A stretch of 64,000 nt of DNA from Lucifuga dentata (GCA_014773175.1 VXCM01001472.1:77166-141165), one strand, 5' to 3'; counted from the stretch's first letter, positions 37,074 through 49,815 are shown. Numbers and translations: made by a program. The notes: a model not told the origin generated them from the letters alone.

Positions 37074-38255
37074 GAAAGAGTAGTGGAAGCTAGACTAAGG
37101 GCAGAAGTCAGCATTTCTGAGCAGCAGTATGGTTTCATGCCAAGGAAGAGTACTACAGATGCAGTATTTGCTTTGAGGATGTTGATAGAGAAGTACAGAG
37201 AAGGTCAGAGGGAGCTGCATTGTGCCTTTGTAGATCTAGAGAAAGCATATGACAGGGTGCCGAGAGAGGAACTGTGGTGTTGTATGAGGAAGTCTGGAGT
37301 GGCAGAGAAGTATGTTAGAGTGGTGCAGGACATGTATGAGAGCTGTAAGACAGTGGTGAGGTGTGCCGTAGGTGTGACAGAGGAGTTCAAGGTGGAAGTG
37401 GGACTACACCAAGGATCAGCTCTGAGCCCCTTCTTGTTTGCTGTAGTGATGGACAGGCTGACAGATGAGGTTAGACAAGAATCCCCTTGGACTATGATGT
37501 TTGCAGATGACATTGTGATCTGTAGTGAGAGCAGGGAGCAGGTGGAGGAAAACCTAGAGAGGTGGAGATATGCCCTGGAAAGGAGAGGAATGAAGGTTAG
37601 CCGCAGCAAGACAGAATACATGGCTGTGAATGAGAGGGACTCAAGTGGAATGGTGAGGTTACAGGGAATAGAGATAAAGAAGGTGGAGGATTTTAAGTAC
37701 TTAGGGTCCACAGTCCAGAGCAATGGAGAGTGTGGAAAAGAGGTGAAGAAACGTGTGCAAGCAGGTTGGAATGGGTGGAGAAAAGTGTCAGGTGTGATGT
37801 GTGACAAAAGAGTCTCGGCAAGAATGAAAGGAAAGGTGTACAAAACGGTGGTGAGACCAGCGATGTTGTATGGCTTAGAGACAGTGGCACTGAGGAAAAG
37901 ACAGGAGGCAGAGCTAGAGGTAGCAGAGACTAAAATGCTGAGGTTCTCTTTGGGAGTGACGAGGATGGATAGGATCAGGAACGAGTACATCAGAGGGACA
38001 GCGCATGTTAGATGTTTTGGAGATAAAGTCAGAGAGGCCAGACTGAGATGGTTTGGACATGTACAGAGGAGGGATAGTGAACATATCGGTAGAAGGATGC
38101 TGAGGTTGGAACTGCCAGGCAGGAGGCCTAGAGGAAGACCAAAGAGGAGATTTATGGATGTAGTGAAAGAGGACATGAAGTTAGTTGGTGTGAGAGAAGA
38201 GGAGGCAGAGGATAGGGTTAGATGGAGGCAGATGATTCGCTGTGGTGACCCCTGA
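37074..38255 (+). pseudogene. Reverse transcriptase fragment of an RTE-like LINE
   Basis: The frame is open from the first base of the insertion to TGA at 38,253-38,255, about 393 codons, with no natural start because the element is truncated. Counting from the codon at 37,083, FVDLEKAYDRVP (residues 49-60) is RT motif A, GLHQGSALSPFLF (107-119) motif B and FADD (140-143) motif C with the metal-binding Asp pair, Phe replacing the commoner Tyr. KVSRSKTEYM (171-180) and FKYLGS (204-209) are motifs D and E. The C-terminal third is a basic domain rich in Arg and Gly, ending in RCGDP. No frameshift or stop is visible. An antisense frame of 323 codons is a shadow. Without endonuclease and promoter it should be inactive. 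Confidence 0.93.
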
Positions 38256-38282
38256 AGGGAAAGCCGAAAGGAAAAGAAGAAG
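37074..38282 (+). mobile_element. 5'-truncated non-LTR retrotransposon (RTE-like)
   Basis: The insertion is bounded by an identical 17-bp duplication, the signature of target-primed reverse transcription. It begins inside the reverse transcriptase gene, so the endonuclease and the 5' end are missing. The 3' untranslated part is only 27 nt and ends in a GAA-type tail. A very short 3' end with simple tri- or tetranucleotide tail is typical of the RTE clade. Perfect duplications and an open frame argue for recent insertion. Confidence 0.93.
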
Positions 38283-38299
38283 AAGGTTGGGATACAAGG
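38283..38299. repeat. 17-bp target-site duplication, right
   Basis: Identical to 37,057-37,073 and preceded by the GAA-type tail. Confidence 0.95.
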
Positions 38300-39239
38300 T
38301 CTTTACCCAAAAACAGTAATATTTCATCATCTTTTGTTGAATTTTTACCTCTTAAAGAGCAACAAAATGTTGTGCTATTACACCTACAGTATATATACCT
38401 GACCATTTTAAACTGTTTATAATTTCACAATTCTGAATAATTGATGCATGTCAACAATTCATTGTAAAGCAAACAACCTGAATTATCTAGCTTCAACACA
38501 GCTGAATTCTTACATTTTTCTTACAATTTATGTTTAAAAATGAAGTCAATCAGTCATAATATAAGCCATCAGGCTGAAATTCCTGTGATTTCTTCCTAAA
38601 CATAACTATCATGTTTGCAAAAAAGTTTTAGATTGATAGTTAAAAGTGGTTCGGAAATATTATGATTTTAGTCAATTTAAGTAACAAGCATATCCAAAAT
38701 ACACCTCCAAACCAAAACCTTTCCAAAGTCACCAAATGATAATGAATCCCTGGCTGCTATAAATAGTGACTCTTCTGTTTCCATGTCATAAATCCTATCA
38801 TAATTTGCTTGCTGTTGAAAAGATGAGAGTTTAAGTGTTCAAAACAGGTCTAGCATGCATGCACTGAAGTCTGAGTTTAACATGAAAATCTGCAACAAAA
38901 ATAAAAATAAATAAATAAAAGAAAATGCTTTACATGTTCAGTTTTACATGTAAAAGTGAGGCTTCCAGCAGTTAAATTTCCTTCAGTGGTTTAGTCTTAA
39001 ATCTACACAGTGGAATAGGTGTATTTCATTAATTTCCACCTCTGCAAATGGGCCCTATCAATTTTTTCTAAATCACCCAGACAGTATACTCACCCTGATG
39101 CTTTTCAATGAAGCCACAAGGCCCCACACACTTCCTGTTTGTTTTTGATAGTCTGCATGTGTGTGAGTGTACTGTACGTGTCTGTGTGAGATATAGTTTT
39201 TCTCTCTCCCTCTCTCTTTTCATCATCTTTGTCTCAGAG

Positions 39240-39284
<45 letters not shown>

Positions 39285-39285
39285 N

Positions 39286-39325
<40 letters not shown>

Positions 39326-40044
39326 CTGTTTAAAGTGGTCCGTCAGTCTCCCTGGAGTTTCCCATCTTGAAGGAATCTCATTATCAACAACTGCTGGCAC
39401 ATCAGAAATAGGGTATACAAGAATGTGGACAGTATGTGTGTAAAGCAGTGTGTGTACTATGGAAAGTGACAAGAAGAAGCCAAGAGGGAAGGAGGGAAAG
39501 AGAGTACAGTATGTGCACACAAGAGGCCATCATTTTGTAGAGTCTTGGATACTAACATGTCTGCAAGGAGCCATTTTAGTCATAATGAGCACTGCACTGT
39601 CTCAAAGGTCCTATCAGGATGGACAGCTTAATATGTAGCAGACCCACTGACTCCGCACAAGCACAACACAGCAGCTGGTTTGATAGACTTGCTCTTTTTT
39701 TTTGTCCTTGTTAACCTAAACAAACTGACTGAAGAACAAACATATTTTACTGTACAACTGGTGAGTAAATCTGTGTCCCTTAAAAGACAACAGACCACCT
39801 CAATCATTTTACTACAGACAACAATGGTATCAGGTTTATTAATTGCTTTTGCATCTATCACATGATATATTTCAACGATGAAAAACTGGATGATAAATGT
39901 TTGACATATTGTAGGGAAATGTTGTATCAGGACATTACATTTTCCAAATGATACTACAGTAACCACAAAATAGGGTGGCACTACATTTGCAGGTCAAAAA
40001 AAAGTAAAAAAACAAACCTAAAAAAAATTTGATGAAAACCCAAT
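38300..40044. other. Unassigned stretch with a (GA)n run
   Basis: No gene is supported. It includes the (GA)n run at 39,243-39,321 and poly-T/A tracts near 39,695 and 40,000. Confidence 0.5.
39243..39321. repeat. (GA)n microsatellite containing N
   Basis: A pure GA run with N at 39,285, so its true length is unknown. Confidence 0.95.
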
Positions 40045-40343
40045 GTGCTGGACCTGATCTGAAACAGACTCGAGGATAATTAGATCTGATCCAAAATACA
40101 GCCAATTCTACCACACTCAAATAGACAGAAAGAAAAAAAGAAAGAGAAAGAGAAAGCAAACACAAACACTGGCAGCAGCATTTAACACCACCAATTAATA
40201 ATCAGCTTTTCTTTCAACTTGTTCTTCACATCGGCAAAGAACGGCTCCATTTTTCATTGCATTTCACACACTCTGCCTGGCCTTAAAAAGCACATTTTCT
40301 CCTGCTGTGATTATGACACACCACATGATCATGTGATAGGGAG
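40045..40343 (+). repeat. Dispersed repeat B, copy 2
   Basis: Resembles 11,495-11,775 (see that entry). Its right side is interrupted by a MITE at 40,344, and it may resume after 40,564. Confidence 0.65.
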
Positions 40344-40555
40344 TAGAGCCCTGCACAGACCCCAATTTTGCATTGGGGATCCATGCAGGGCCTGGCCTAC
40401 ACAGTTCTGCCCGAACCCGACCCGAAGCCCTAGACTTAATGAAATTTGAGCCCGGCCCAGGCCCAAGCCAGTGTTGTGAATTTCAGCCCAAAGTCCCGCC
40501 CGATATGCAAATTGCCTCGGGACCCATTGGGCCCTAAGGCCTGTGCAGGGCTCTA
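40344..40555. mobile_element. Short hAT-type MITE nested in repeat B
   Basis: The ends TAGAGCCCTGCACAG and CTGTGCAGGGCTCTA are perfect 15-bp inverted repeats. The flanking octamers are ATAGGGAG (40,336-40,343) and ACAGGGAG (40,556-40,563), matching at 7 of 8 positions as an aged hAT duplication would. At 212 bp it has no coding capacity. The interior is rich in CCCGACCCG-like sequence, unlike its AT-rich surroundings. Confidence 0.88.
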
Positions 40556-40563
40556 ACAGGGAG

Positions 40564-43500
40564 TCTGCTTGAATCTACTGGGGTATAAGACATGTTGACA
40601 TATTGACATACACCCAAGACCCATGGCAATAGCTCGGGACCTTAATTCAAGGTCTTGGCTCCTTGGAACTGAGTGGAACCATGAAGATCTCGATAACATA
40701 CATATATTTGTCAATGACTTGTCAGCAGAAGGGGTACATTATTTGTAGCAGAAGACATGTCTGTGACTGCCTTGTGCTTTTAGGGCCACACATTTTGCCA
40801 TTGAGTGTCTTTGGTTTTGAAAGAAAAACTTAATCAAATGTTCTGTGAAATACCTGAGGTCTAAGTATACATACCATTAAAGTAGAGCATTCAATTGCCA
40901 TTTTTCATTTGATGTTGAATATGCCATCTGGACTTGTTTCCTAATTGCAGTCACTCAAATATGTGTGTTTTTAAAAAAGAAATGGCTAGTTTTTAGTGGG
41001 AAGCCAGCAGAGTTTTCATCTTGTCTCTGCACTAGTGACTCCTATTGGATGGTTGAGTTGCCTGCATGAGAGGAGCAGGATCTGAGGGAACTGTGTGAAC
41101 CTCCCACATGCTGTGCACTCCTGGTGAAGCTCAACTAGCACAGGGGAAAGGAAGTTGGTGGTGGAAACCATGTGTCACTGAAAGTACCACATGGCTGATT
41201 TCATCCAATGTCAGACAACAGTGGAGTGAGCAGTGATGGGGACTGCTAAAGCACAAGGAACAGAGCATTCCACAATGAGGAAAAATGAAAAGAACTAATA
41301 AAGGGGAAATCCTTAAGATGATTAAGATAACTGTAAAAGAAAGAAAATGCATTGCAAATGAAAGTTTGCTATGCTGTAAAATACCAAAGTGAGTCATGAG
41401 TTCTACCTATACGGATATATCCTAACAAATACTAGCATCTGTGCTCAAACCCTTCCATCCAACTCACCAAAGAATCCTTGAATATGACAGTGAATATCAA
41501 GGCTAAAGAAAGTATTACTGCTACTACCAAAAGTACATTTGGTAGGTTAGATTTAAGTAAACCTTCCACTGACAGCTAGCATAGACATTGAGTGAAAGGC
41601 TACGTGACTGGTTAGTTAGCCCCATGTTAAAAGAGTCCTAGGTAATATTTCCTCTGTACCATAAAGAGATTACTGGACTTCTAGTCAATAGTAAGAAGAT
41701 TAAACTGAGCTATGTGTGTTAGTAGACACCACAGAAAAAGACCAGCAGCTCTAATCCCACGAAATACACACTCACCCTGCCAGAGCCACATGATATAAAA
41801 ATAGGCAAAGACCATGAAATTATGATTCAGTGAACGAGGGAAATACAAAACATTTGATTGTTGTTACATGTTACATTAATACAAACCTCATGGATATTTG
41901 TAAAGTAAAAATGTATCCCTTATAAAATACTTTCATTTGTCCTCAACTTGCTGTAATATAAATGCTCATTTAAAAATAATTTGAATACAATATTTTGCAA
42001 TAATTGTGCAACAATCACATTGTCTTATCTAATCTTCCACAGTGCATGAATAAAAAGCTGCACATTTACAGGAAATACAATTCTGTGACAGCCAGGCATT
42101 TTCTTGCTTTTTCTGAGCCTCGAAAATCTGTACAGTCAGTGGATTTAAGTCTGGGAACATTTTGTCTGAGGTGTCATTGTGTTTTTAAATTGTGCTGCCT
42201 CGCTTATATTACAAGCAACACAGGTAATTTCTCAGCAAATTACCCTAGATGGTTTCTACATTGGGCGAAGCACAAGGCTATAATGTGTTCGAAAAATATC
42301 ACAACAGCAATGGTTTTGGCTGTGGGCTAGATAAAACTGAATGCTGCTGTAATTGCTGAATTTATTAAAATGACCCATGCACCAACACCATTAAGTCTGA
42401 CAGCCTTCTGCTACCTTGCATATGCATGCAAACATACACACAGCCAAATCAACCACCAAAAGGAGGACCTAATGCATCTGAGCAATGTTAAGTGAAAGTT
42501 TAAAGATAGTTTCATGTTTATTATTAAAGTTAAAGGCCAAAAATGTTTTTTAAAAAAATGTGATAAACTGTGGTGTTATGACTGACATGATGAAAATGGG
42601 CCATTTTCAGTGATGGATAAGTTGATGAAACCATGACCATCTAAATGCTTCCCCACTCACACCTCCACCAACATGTATTTTCCAGGAGTTTTTGCTATTC
42701 CTGACATAAGTGTAAAGGAAAAGACAGCAGATATTTTCTCCTCCAGTATCATAAACCTATTAGGTTGCTATCATGCCTGAAGCATGCATGTGAGCAAATG
42801 ATATATATAAATATGCTTCTCCTGTGAGGAGCAGGTCTGCACAGATGGGGGATCATTTTGACAGAAGTCAGCTTATCAGGCCTGCCTTATCTCCCTGAGA
42901 CAGAGCAAAAAGGGGAGGGGGGNAGAGAGAGAGAGAGAGAGGATCAACCACAGGTCAAAGAACCACAGGACTGTTGTTTATGTCAGCTGAACAGCACTGC
43001 AAGGGTCAACTTGTCGCAAAGCAGCACAGCTGGGTGATTCTCCTTGATCAGAAGAACAACAAAGCTAACTTAAATTTCAGCTTCCTCTATCATCTGTCCT
43101 CAAACTATAAACTGAATTTTCTATAAAAGGCCTTCAAGTGTTCAAACTACTTTTACCTTTACCTTTAAACTACCTTTACGTATTTTCATGATTAGAGTTT
43201 AGATTTCATACAAAATGATACCTTTGCTTGCTTTGAAATGATATACAATCCAGTACTGCATTAGTAGATCCTTTTGGGCAGAATGTAAAGAATGAATGTA
43301 CTTTTCACTACATTACTGCTGTTTGGTTTTGTTGGGAAACATTATAGAAGTCATATTTTACACTTTATCTCTTGACAGTAATTTCTTAGAGACTTAATGC
43401 TTCTCTCATGCTTCTTCAATACTATAATGCAATAATGAAAATGCAGTATCTGAGCAACTTGATTGTAAAAAGTCAAAATTATAAAAACAAATGACCCTGA

Positions 43501-44245
43501 TAGTAAAAATGACTTCCAACATTGCTGACTCCAGCTACTGTATTGCAGCCATGTCTGGATCATTAAGCAGAGAAGGTGAGAGCTTTGAGTTCAGGACTGG
43601 TCACTCATGAAGTTGCTGTGGGAGCTCAACCAGTGCTATGGACCATCACTGGTTATGGGGGCTCACATAATTCACAATAGAGTTCTCACTTTATTGTATC
43701 AGTAGCAGTCACGTTACCAAGTTAATCATCATAACTTGCAATTATTTTCAGAGTAGATGCAACAAATACATTAATGGCAGACTAGCAGATACAATAAATA
43801 AATGATTCACTCATGATCTAAAATATGGATGGGATTTGGGATGGGAATCTAAGTATCTTACATTTTTTCAGTAAACACCTGGTAAGTCAGTGTGTACAGG
43901 AAGTGAAAAGTGAACTGCTGTGGGACTGTTATGACACTTCAGAACATGGCTATTCATCATTATAAGGGAGGCTGTACAAGGGGTCTAGGTTAGCCACAAA
44001 CTAGCCTGAACTAATCATCATCACCCCTGACTCGAGACAAAGTTATGGACTCAGTTCGACAGGTAATGAGTCACCTAAGGGCTGATTTATTTTGTGCTTA
44101 TATCTGTAAAGAACCTTCCATCTGGCAGAGCGCAAAACCATCAACACTATAATTAAAATGCAATTACCACCTCTCTCCTCTTCCAGTTACACAGTAATCC
44201 CTGAGAAGTCTTTCCATCTGTGCCATACAAACGCATCAAACGTGC

Positions 44246-44299
<54 letters not shown>

Positions 44300-44663
44300 C
44301 AGCACACCATGACAACCAACACAACAGTGTTTTACAGCGTCCAAATCTGCTCCTAAACTCAGCTTAGAGTGCAAAGCCTATGTGTTTCTGCACAAATCAC
44401 CATCTCATCCTTCCGCAAAGTCTCCTCCTTCTCACCATGGTTCCTTCAATCCAGCATGTCTTATTCACCCCCCAACCCCCCNACAAACAAAAAAAAAAAC
44501 ACTTCTGTAGCGAGAGCATGGTTCTAACTTATTTTGTGATATATGGGCTAAGTATCAAACTCCAATATATCTTTTGAGTCCCAACCAAATTGACAATATT
44601 AAATGCTAATATAGTTCAAGTTTAGCTATTTTTTTTTTTTTTTTTTAATTAAAGGTTTTTGTA
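40564..44663. other. Long unassigned stretch
   Basis: No gene is supported. Single Ns sit at 42,923, beside a G-run and (GA)n, and at 44,482, beside a C-run. A CA microsatellite lies at 44,249-44,295 and poly-T at 44,630-44,646. TTTACC-type short repeats occur near 43,152-43,180. Confidence 0.5.
44249..44295. repeat. (CA)n microsatellite
   Basis: A pure CA run of about 23 units. Confidence 0.95.
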
Positions 44664-44667
44664 TTAA

Positions 44668-45143
44668 AGAACAACATCAGCAATAACGGATGTTTGAGCC
44701 CAATATATACAACATACATCTCCCAAAATATACTACTGCAGCAGTAAATTTTAGAATTGTTTTTCCTACCTTCCAGACAGCCATCAGTTTTAGTTCATTC
44801 CAGTGTATAGCTATAAAAACCAACTTGTAGAGACTTGAAATGTACATGAGATAGTAATCCATCACAGCGAACACGAGGTCTATCAATTTATTTTTATTTT
44901 TTTTTGTCAAAATAACTTCATTTAACCACTTCAACACGGAGCTGCAAGGACCACAACGTAAGGAAATATAGTCCCAGGAGAAGATGGCTTTTACAGAGAA
45001 ATTAAACAGACTGTGCATAGGAAATTTGGAAAATAACAGGAAAACTAAAATCCGGTTTTATGTTTTGGAAATTGTCAGTAGCATGACATGAATGCGGGTT
45101 GTCTATGTAGGGCTTAAACATGCAAAATCACTGGTATGGTCCT
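44668..45143. mobile_element. TTAA-flanked foldback element, copy 1
   Basis: TTAA lies on both sides (44,664-44,667 and 45,144-45,147). The right end in reverse complement reads AGGACCATACCAGTGATTTT then GCATGTTTAAGCCC. The left end is a degraded version with GGATGTTTGAGCCC. Internal blocks TTTTCCTACCTTCCAGAC, AGTTCATTC, GGAAATATAGTCCCA and AAACATGCA are shared with copy 2 in the same order. TTAA duplication suggests a piggyBac-type non-autonomous element. No coding frame. Confidence 0.78.
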
Positions 45144-45461
45144 TTAAAGCATATTTATACTTATTGTATACTTTTAGTTTTGACATCTGTACCTAAACTC
45201 AGGTATCGTTTTATGACCAGTATCAAAAATACAAAACCCAATGACACCCAGCCATAGTCATGTATTTCCATGACACCATTCATTTCTATGTCATAAACTA
45301 ATATGTGATGATGTGCAGTTTGCCTCCAAACTTTTGCACTCAGACTTTCTTCTTGCACTCAGATTTTCTTCTTGTCAGCAAAACAAAACAAAAAGGAGTA
45401 AAAGAGGAAGATGCGTTAAACAACAAGACAAATCTCACAGAAATGGAGGAACAAAAGCATG

Positions 45462-45463
<2 letters not shown>

Positions 45464-45513
<50 letters not shown>
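45464..45513. repeat. (GT)n microsatellite
   Basis: A pure GT run of about 25 units. Confidence 0.95.
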
Positions 45514-45514
<1 letters not shown>

Positions 45515-45660
45515 GGGGGATGGGTATTGAGCTGTCCCTCTAGATATAAAACCCTAATTACTTCTGACTAAAACTGTAATTAAAATGTATCACAGCTGCA
45601 GACTTACTTGTGTGTGCCTGTGTGTATGTACCCTATGTTTGTGCACATGCTGATGTGGTT

Positions 45661-45715
45661 GAGTGTGTTGAGTGTGTGTGTGAGTGTGTGTGTGTGTGTG
45701 TGAGTGTGTGTGTGN

Positions 45716-45759
<44 letters not shown>
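45661..45759. repeat. (TG)n microsatellite containing N
   Basis: A TG run with AG interruptions on the left and N at 45,715. Confidence 0.95.
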
Positions 45760-45762
<3 letters not shown>

Positions 45763-46595
45763 TTGCATGCACTTCTGTGCATGTGACTGCAAAGGGACCT
45801 CCATGACTGCAACAGATAAATCACCTCCACACACAGTTCGCCAGCTAAGGGACATGAGAGTGGGGTTGGGAGAGATTACAGAGGGGCGCACAGAGAAAAA
45901 GATGTGGTAAAAGAATAAAAGAGGGAAAATATGGAGGGGTAGAGGGATAACAGGATGATTTCACCCCAGCTAAAATAAGAGGAAAAGCAGCGTTAAAGGC
46001 AGCAGAGTTTGTTGGAAGACATTTAGTATATAGAATATCAAAATTAAACCATGTTTTCTAGTACAAAAATTTTCCTCCCTCCAAACTCTGAAACTTTAAC
46101 AACAATCATCCTTTTATCTGAGGCTTATCTGCCTCGCTTATCTCATTCAGGCCAAATCAAATGCTTCCGTGACTGCAGAACTAGATTTAGGAGCTTTACT
46201 GTACCAAAGAACAGACAGTTCAGCAGTTTCTTGTTGTTACTCATACAGCAGCAGCAGAAGTATGAGTCACACAATATATTCGCCATGAAGTCGTGAACCA
46301 TACTCTCATTGCGATTGCCTGTGTATGTGAAGGCATGGAGGGAGGCGAGGGAGGAAGAGGTGGGATGACAAATAGTGGGCAGCTGAAGCCATTGGGGTTA
46401 AACACAATTGTTGTTGCAGAAAGAGGACATTATTGGAAATGGCTTTGCCACCGTGGGCGCCCCTGTTGAATAGCTTTTTTCTCTTCTTCCAGGCTAGCAA
46501 TGATTTCCCTCTGCTTCCCTTCTACCCTGCTCCATCATTGCAAGGGAGATGTATAGTATGGGACTGCCTGAGACCCTGCAGGGACACATACACAC

Positions 46596-46599
<4 letters not shown>

Positions 46600-46629
<30 letters not shown>
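46600..46629. repeat. (CA)n microsatellite
   Basis: A CA run of about 15 units. Confidence 0.9.
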
Positions 46630-46635
<6 letters not shown>

Positions 46636-47301
46636 GGGAGAGAAATCTGCAATAACCCATGAGAATTAAGTCGATGTCAACACAGACAGCTCAATGAATC
46701 ATAGTGCAGCAGGTGATGTAGCTAAATAGTGAGGTACTCGTCCCAATGCTGGTGCAGTACAATGTGTATGCATGATGAAACTAAAATGGCTGACTATCCA
46801 AAGGAAGTCTGTTAAAAGACACTGTAGTAATCACTCTTCAACTTGCCCCAGCTCACCGTATCAGTGGATCTCCAATAACAAGCCAGGAAGAGCTATTTGT
46901 TTCCTAAGCTCATTCTACACCTGGCTCCAGGGACAAACGCCCCTCTGTTGCTAGTGAATAAGATAGCCTTTCACCGAGCTGTATAACCTTTATGAGCTTC
47001 TCTCAGACAACACAATCAAATCTGATTCACTCAAATAAAAGATATTTCTCAATTGGAAGAATGCTGCCATAAATAAGCGAGCCACGTGTGCTTGCAGTCC
47101 ACAGTCTAGACAGAGCGGCTGAATTCCATGTATTAGATAAATGTAACAAAATAAGAAAACATTTTTGCACTTATGTGACACCTGCTTTGTTTTAGATCTC
47201 CACTATTCATGAGCCTTTTATCAGAGTGAACTGTGTGGGCAGAAGGAAAAAAGGCTTTGATTTTGGGAGGGGGCAGACTCATTGATTTTCTTGACATTGG
47301 G

Positions 47302-47476
47302 CTCTCCCTGGCATTAGAGGTGCTCTTTCCTCTCAGCTTTGATTACCTATGTGCCGTGTAAGCTGGTCTTTTTAATCTTATCTGTACAGATAAAATAATG
47401 GCAAGAAAGCATCTGCTGCTTTAATAGGAGAGCACCTCTAGCCAGCTATCAAGTTCTTATCAGGGTCCAGGGAGAG
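47302..47476. promoter_or_regulatory. Nested inverted repeats around a double GATA palindrome
   Basis: TTATCTGTACAGATAA at 47,378-47,393 is a perfect 16-bp palindrome containing two opposed GATA sites. Around it TAGAGGTGCTCT (47,315) pairs with AGAGCACCTCTA (47,429), and further out CTCTCCCTGG (47,302) pairs with CCAGGGAGAG (47,467). Their centres lie within about 12 bp of each other. This may be a regulatory element or an eroded foldback transposon. Confidence 0.4.
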
Positions 47477-48324
47477 TGCTGTAGAACGTATTGGAATGTC
47501 AAACGGTCAATAGAACAACACAATACGCAAGCTATTTCCCCTTAAACAAAGACAGCGGAAGAGTGGACTGTTTTTCCATCTAGATCTGTATCCCTAACAG
47601 GTTAATATCAGCTAGCAGGTCGTTTCAAACAGAGACAAAAGGGTGACAGAAAGACACAGACCACAGCCACTAGTAAGATGGCAGGGGTGCCACATGTAAT
47701 TGGCAAGCACACATCATCAGCAGTACTATGGATAGTAAGATACTTTGAAGGTGGGGGTACTTAAACATAATGAGCTGTGTAGGTTGTCCGTTTAATGGTC
47801 ACAGGTGAACTATCAGGTGGATAAACGCTTTGAAGATGCTTAGTGTCTTAATCTTAATTCTAATCTTAATCACCTCCAATGTTTTCAGCCCCACCCCAAT
47901 CCATAGAAAACATACATTGACCAGATGGTGTTGAGTGTCTGATTAGGAACTGGTATGAGGTAATTTCTGTTACTAGTAATGCTGAATTAAACCAATCACA
48001 CAAGGGGTGGAATTCATAAAACACAGAGCCAGACTTATGTGTTAATATGGGCAAAGATTGTTACGCAGGTATGTTCCCTCATTCTTAAACACCTGATACC
48101 AGCCTCTTTTAGCGTTTGCCTTGAAAGAGGCATTATTCTGGTACTTCCTTATGTATGTGTCGGGAGGAGGCGATTCATGAAACACACTGTCATGCAAACA
48201 TTAAGATATAATATTTAAACCCACTCAGTTGATCAGTCGGTATTTAAATGGCAAGTTCTGATCTAATCTGGCAGACATTCTAGCGGCACTAGTTGCTCTT
48301 TCTCAAGACTCATTTGCCGCACTG

Positions 48325-48367
<43 letters not shown>

Positions 48368-49523
48368 GTCTGTCTGTGCATCAGACTGCTGTTGTATGAT
48401 AGTGTTGTAGCTTTCTGTCCCTACTCTCTTAACATGTGACGCTCTAAAGGAAAGAATTTAGGATTTGTTTGTTGATTTTACATGTTTACTTTTACACCAG
48501 AGAAAGCAATAGCTCTTAAATATGAAACAGCTCATTAACACCAATCTTCAATGGCTTCTTCTTTCACTGGAAGGAAGAATCTTCAACGCTTACAACAATT
48601 TGTCAGTAATAGAACAACAATGCGCTCATTTATGTAAGGGAAGCTTTATGAATGAGCTTCAATTATCATGGTGCTTATTTAGCATAACAGTGTGTAGTTA
48701 TCTTAATTTCTTTTATGAATCCTGCCCAAAGTGTGAGTGGTATCACCAGGCATATTTGGCAGTCAGACAGATGCAAAAAGTGCACTGCACCGAATGAATA
48801 ATAACATTAATCTGTTCAGACTTACTGGGGACTGAAGAAAATATCTGCATTAATGAACTGATCATATAATAGCATTCAAAACTATTAGACTATATTAAAG
48901 CAAACAGCCAAAGCCAACATTTTTAAATTTCACTTCACAAATCAGTAGAACAAGTTGGTAAATGTGTGAAACTGCATACAGTAACCGACTTAAAGTAATT
49001 GCTAACATCAAAATAATATTCCTGTAGTAACTCGTTATGGTTATCTATCATTCAGTAGTGCCTTTAGCCAGCTTTATGTTATTGTTTTACACCGTTCATA
49101 ATTTCTGTTGTGAGTACCATGCAATGACTTTGATATTTGGTATTGTCTGACATGTTATTAGCTATTTTTAGAGTTTATTTTGCCAGTTCAGCCTGTATGT
49201 CCTACTGGTACCATTGGTTTACCAGATTAGATTAGCAATCTATGTATTTAGAATCTAAGAAAGAGGAAAGACAGGAATACAGAGCAAAATAAATACAAAT
49301 ATATATCCAGCAAAAAGTAAAACACATGGAATAAAGTTGGGGATAAAGGCGTTATGGATGTGCAGTTACCAGCCAGACAGTTTTAAGGTCACCATCTTCA
49401 TACATATCTCCGTTCTGAACACTGCAGTGGTTACTGCAGTTGCATCATAAAAAGCCATCTCCATCCATTACTTTTTAGCCCCCATCAGGGTGGAGCGATC
49501 CTTACATCCAATCTAAAAGTATG
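47477..49523. other. Unassigned stretch with one (TC)n run
   Basis: (TC)n then (TGTC)n occur at 48,330-48,377. The rest is AT-rich and unassigned. Confidence 0.5.
48330..48377. repeat. (TC)n-(TGTC)n microsatellite
   Basis: A TC run followed by TGTC units. Confidence 0.95.
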
Positions 49524-49644
49524 AGACCCATACTAAAAGTATGGGTCTATACACTGTGTCTATACACAAATGGTATACAAATACTATACACAAATGGTGC
49601 TGCAGTAGAGGGTACCGTATACACTCTACTGCAGGACCATTTGT
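49524..49644. repeat. Two adjacent hairpins
   Basis: The first is AGACCCATACT, AAA, AGTATGGGTCT at 49,524-49,548, with perfect 11-bp arms. The second pairs 49,590-49,610 with 49,624-49,644 over 21 bp with one mismatch and a 13-nt loop. Between them TATACACAAATGGT-like units repeat. No known family is recognised. Confidence 0.75.
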
Positions 49645-49761
49645 CATCACAGCTGATTTTGTATGGAAAAGTTGCTTATCAAATGCAGTGACACAGTGTG
49701 TAGTACTGATTAGAGAGATTTTGTTTAAGTAAGCTTTATAATTCACTGAGCCACTTACAAG

Positions 49762-49777
49762 TTTTTAATGTCTCAGT

Positions 49778-49815
<38 letters not shown>

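Larger units (their letters stand above)
45148..47301. other. Unassigned stretch with microsatellites
   Basis: It contains (GT)n at 45,464-45,513, (TG)n at 45,661-45,759 and (CA)n at 46,600-46,629. No gene is supported. Confidence 0.5.

Noticed and set aside
37205..38176. 323-codon minus-strand open frame
   Set aside because: It lies wholly within the reverse transcriptase frame on the plus strand and is its antisense shadow, with no family resemblance.
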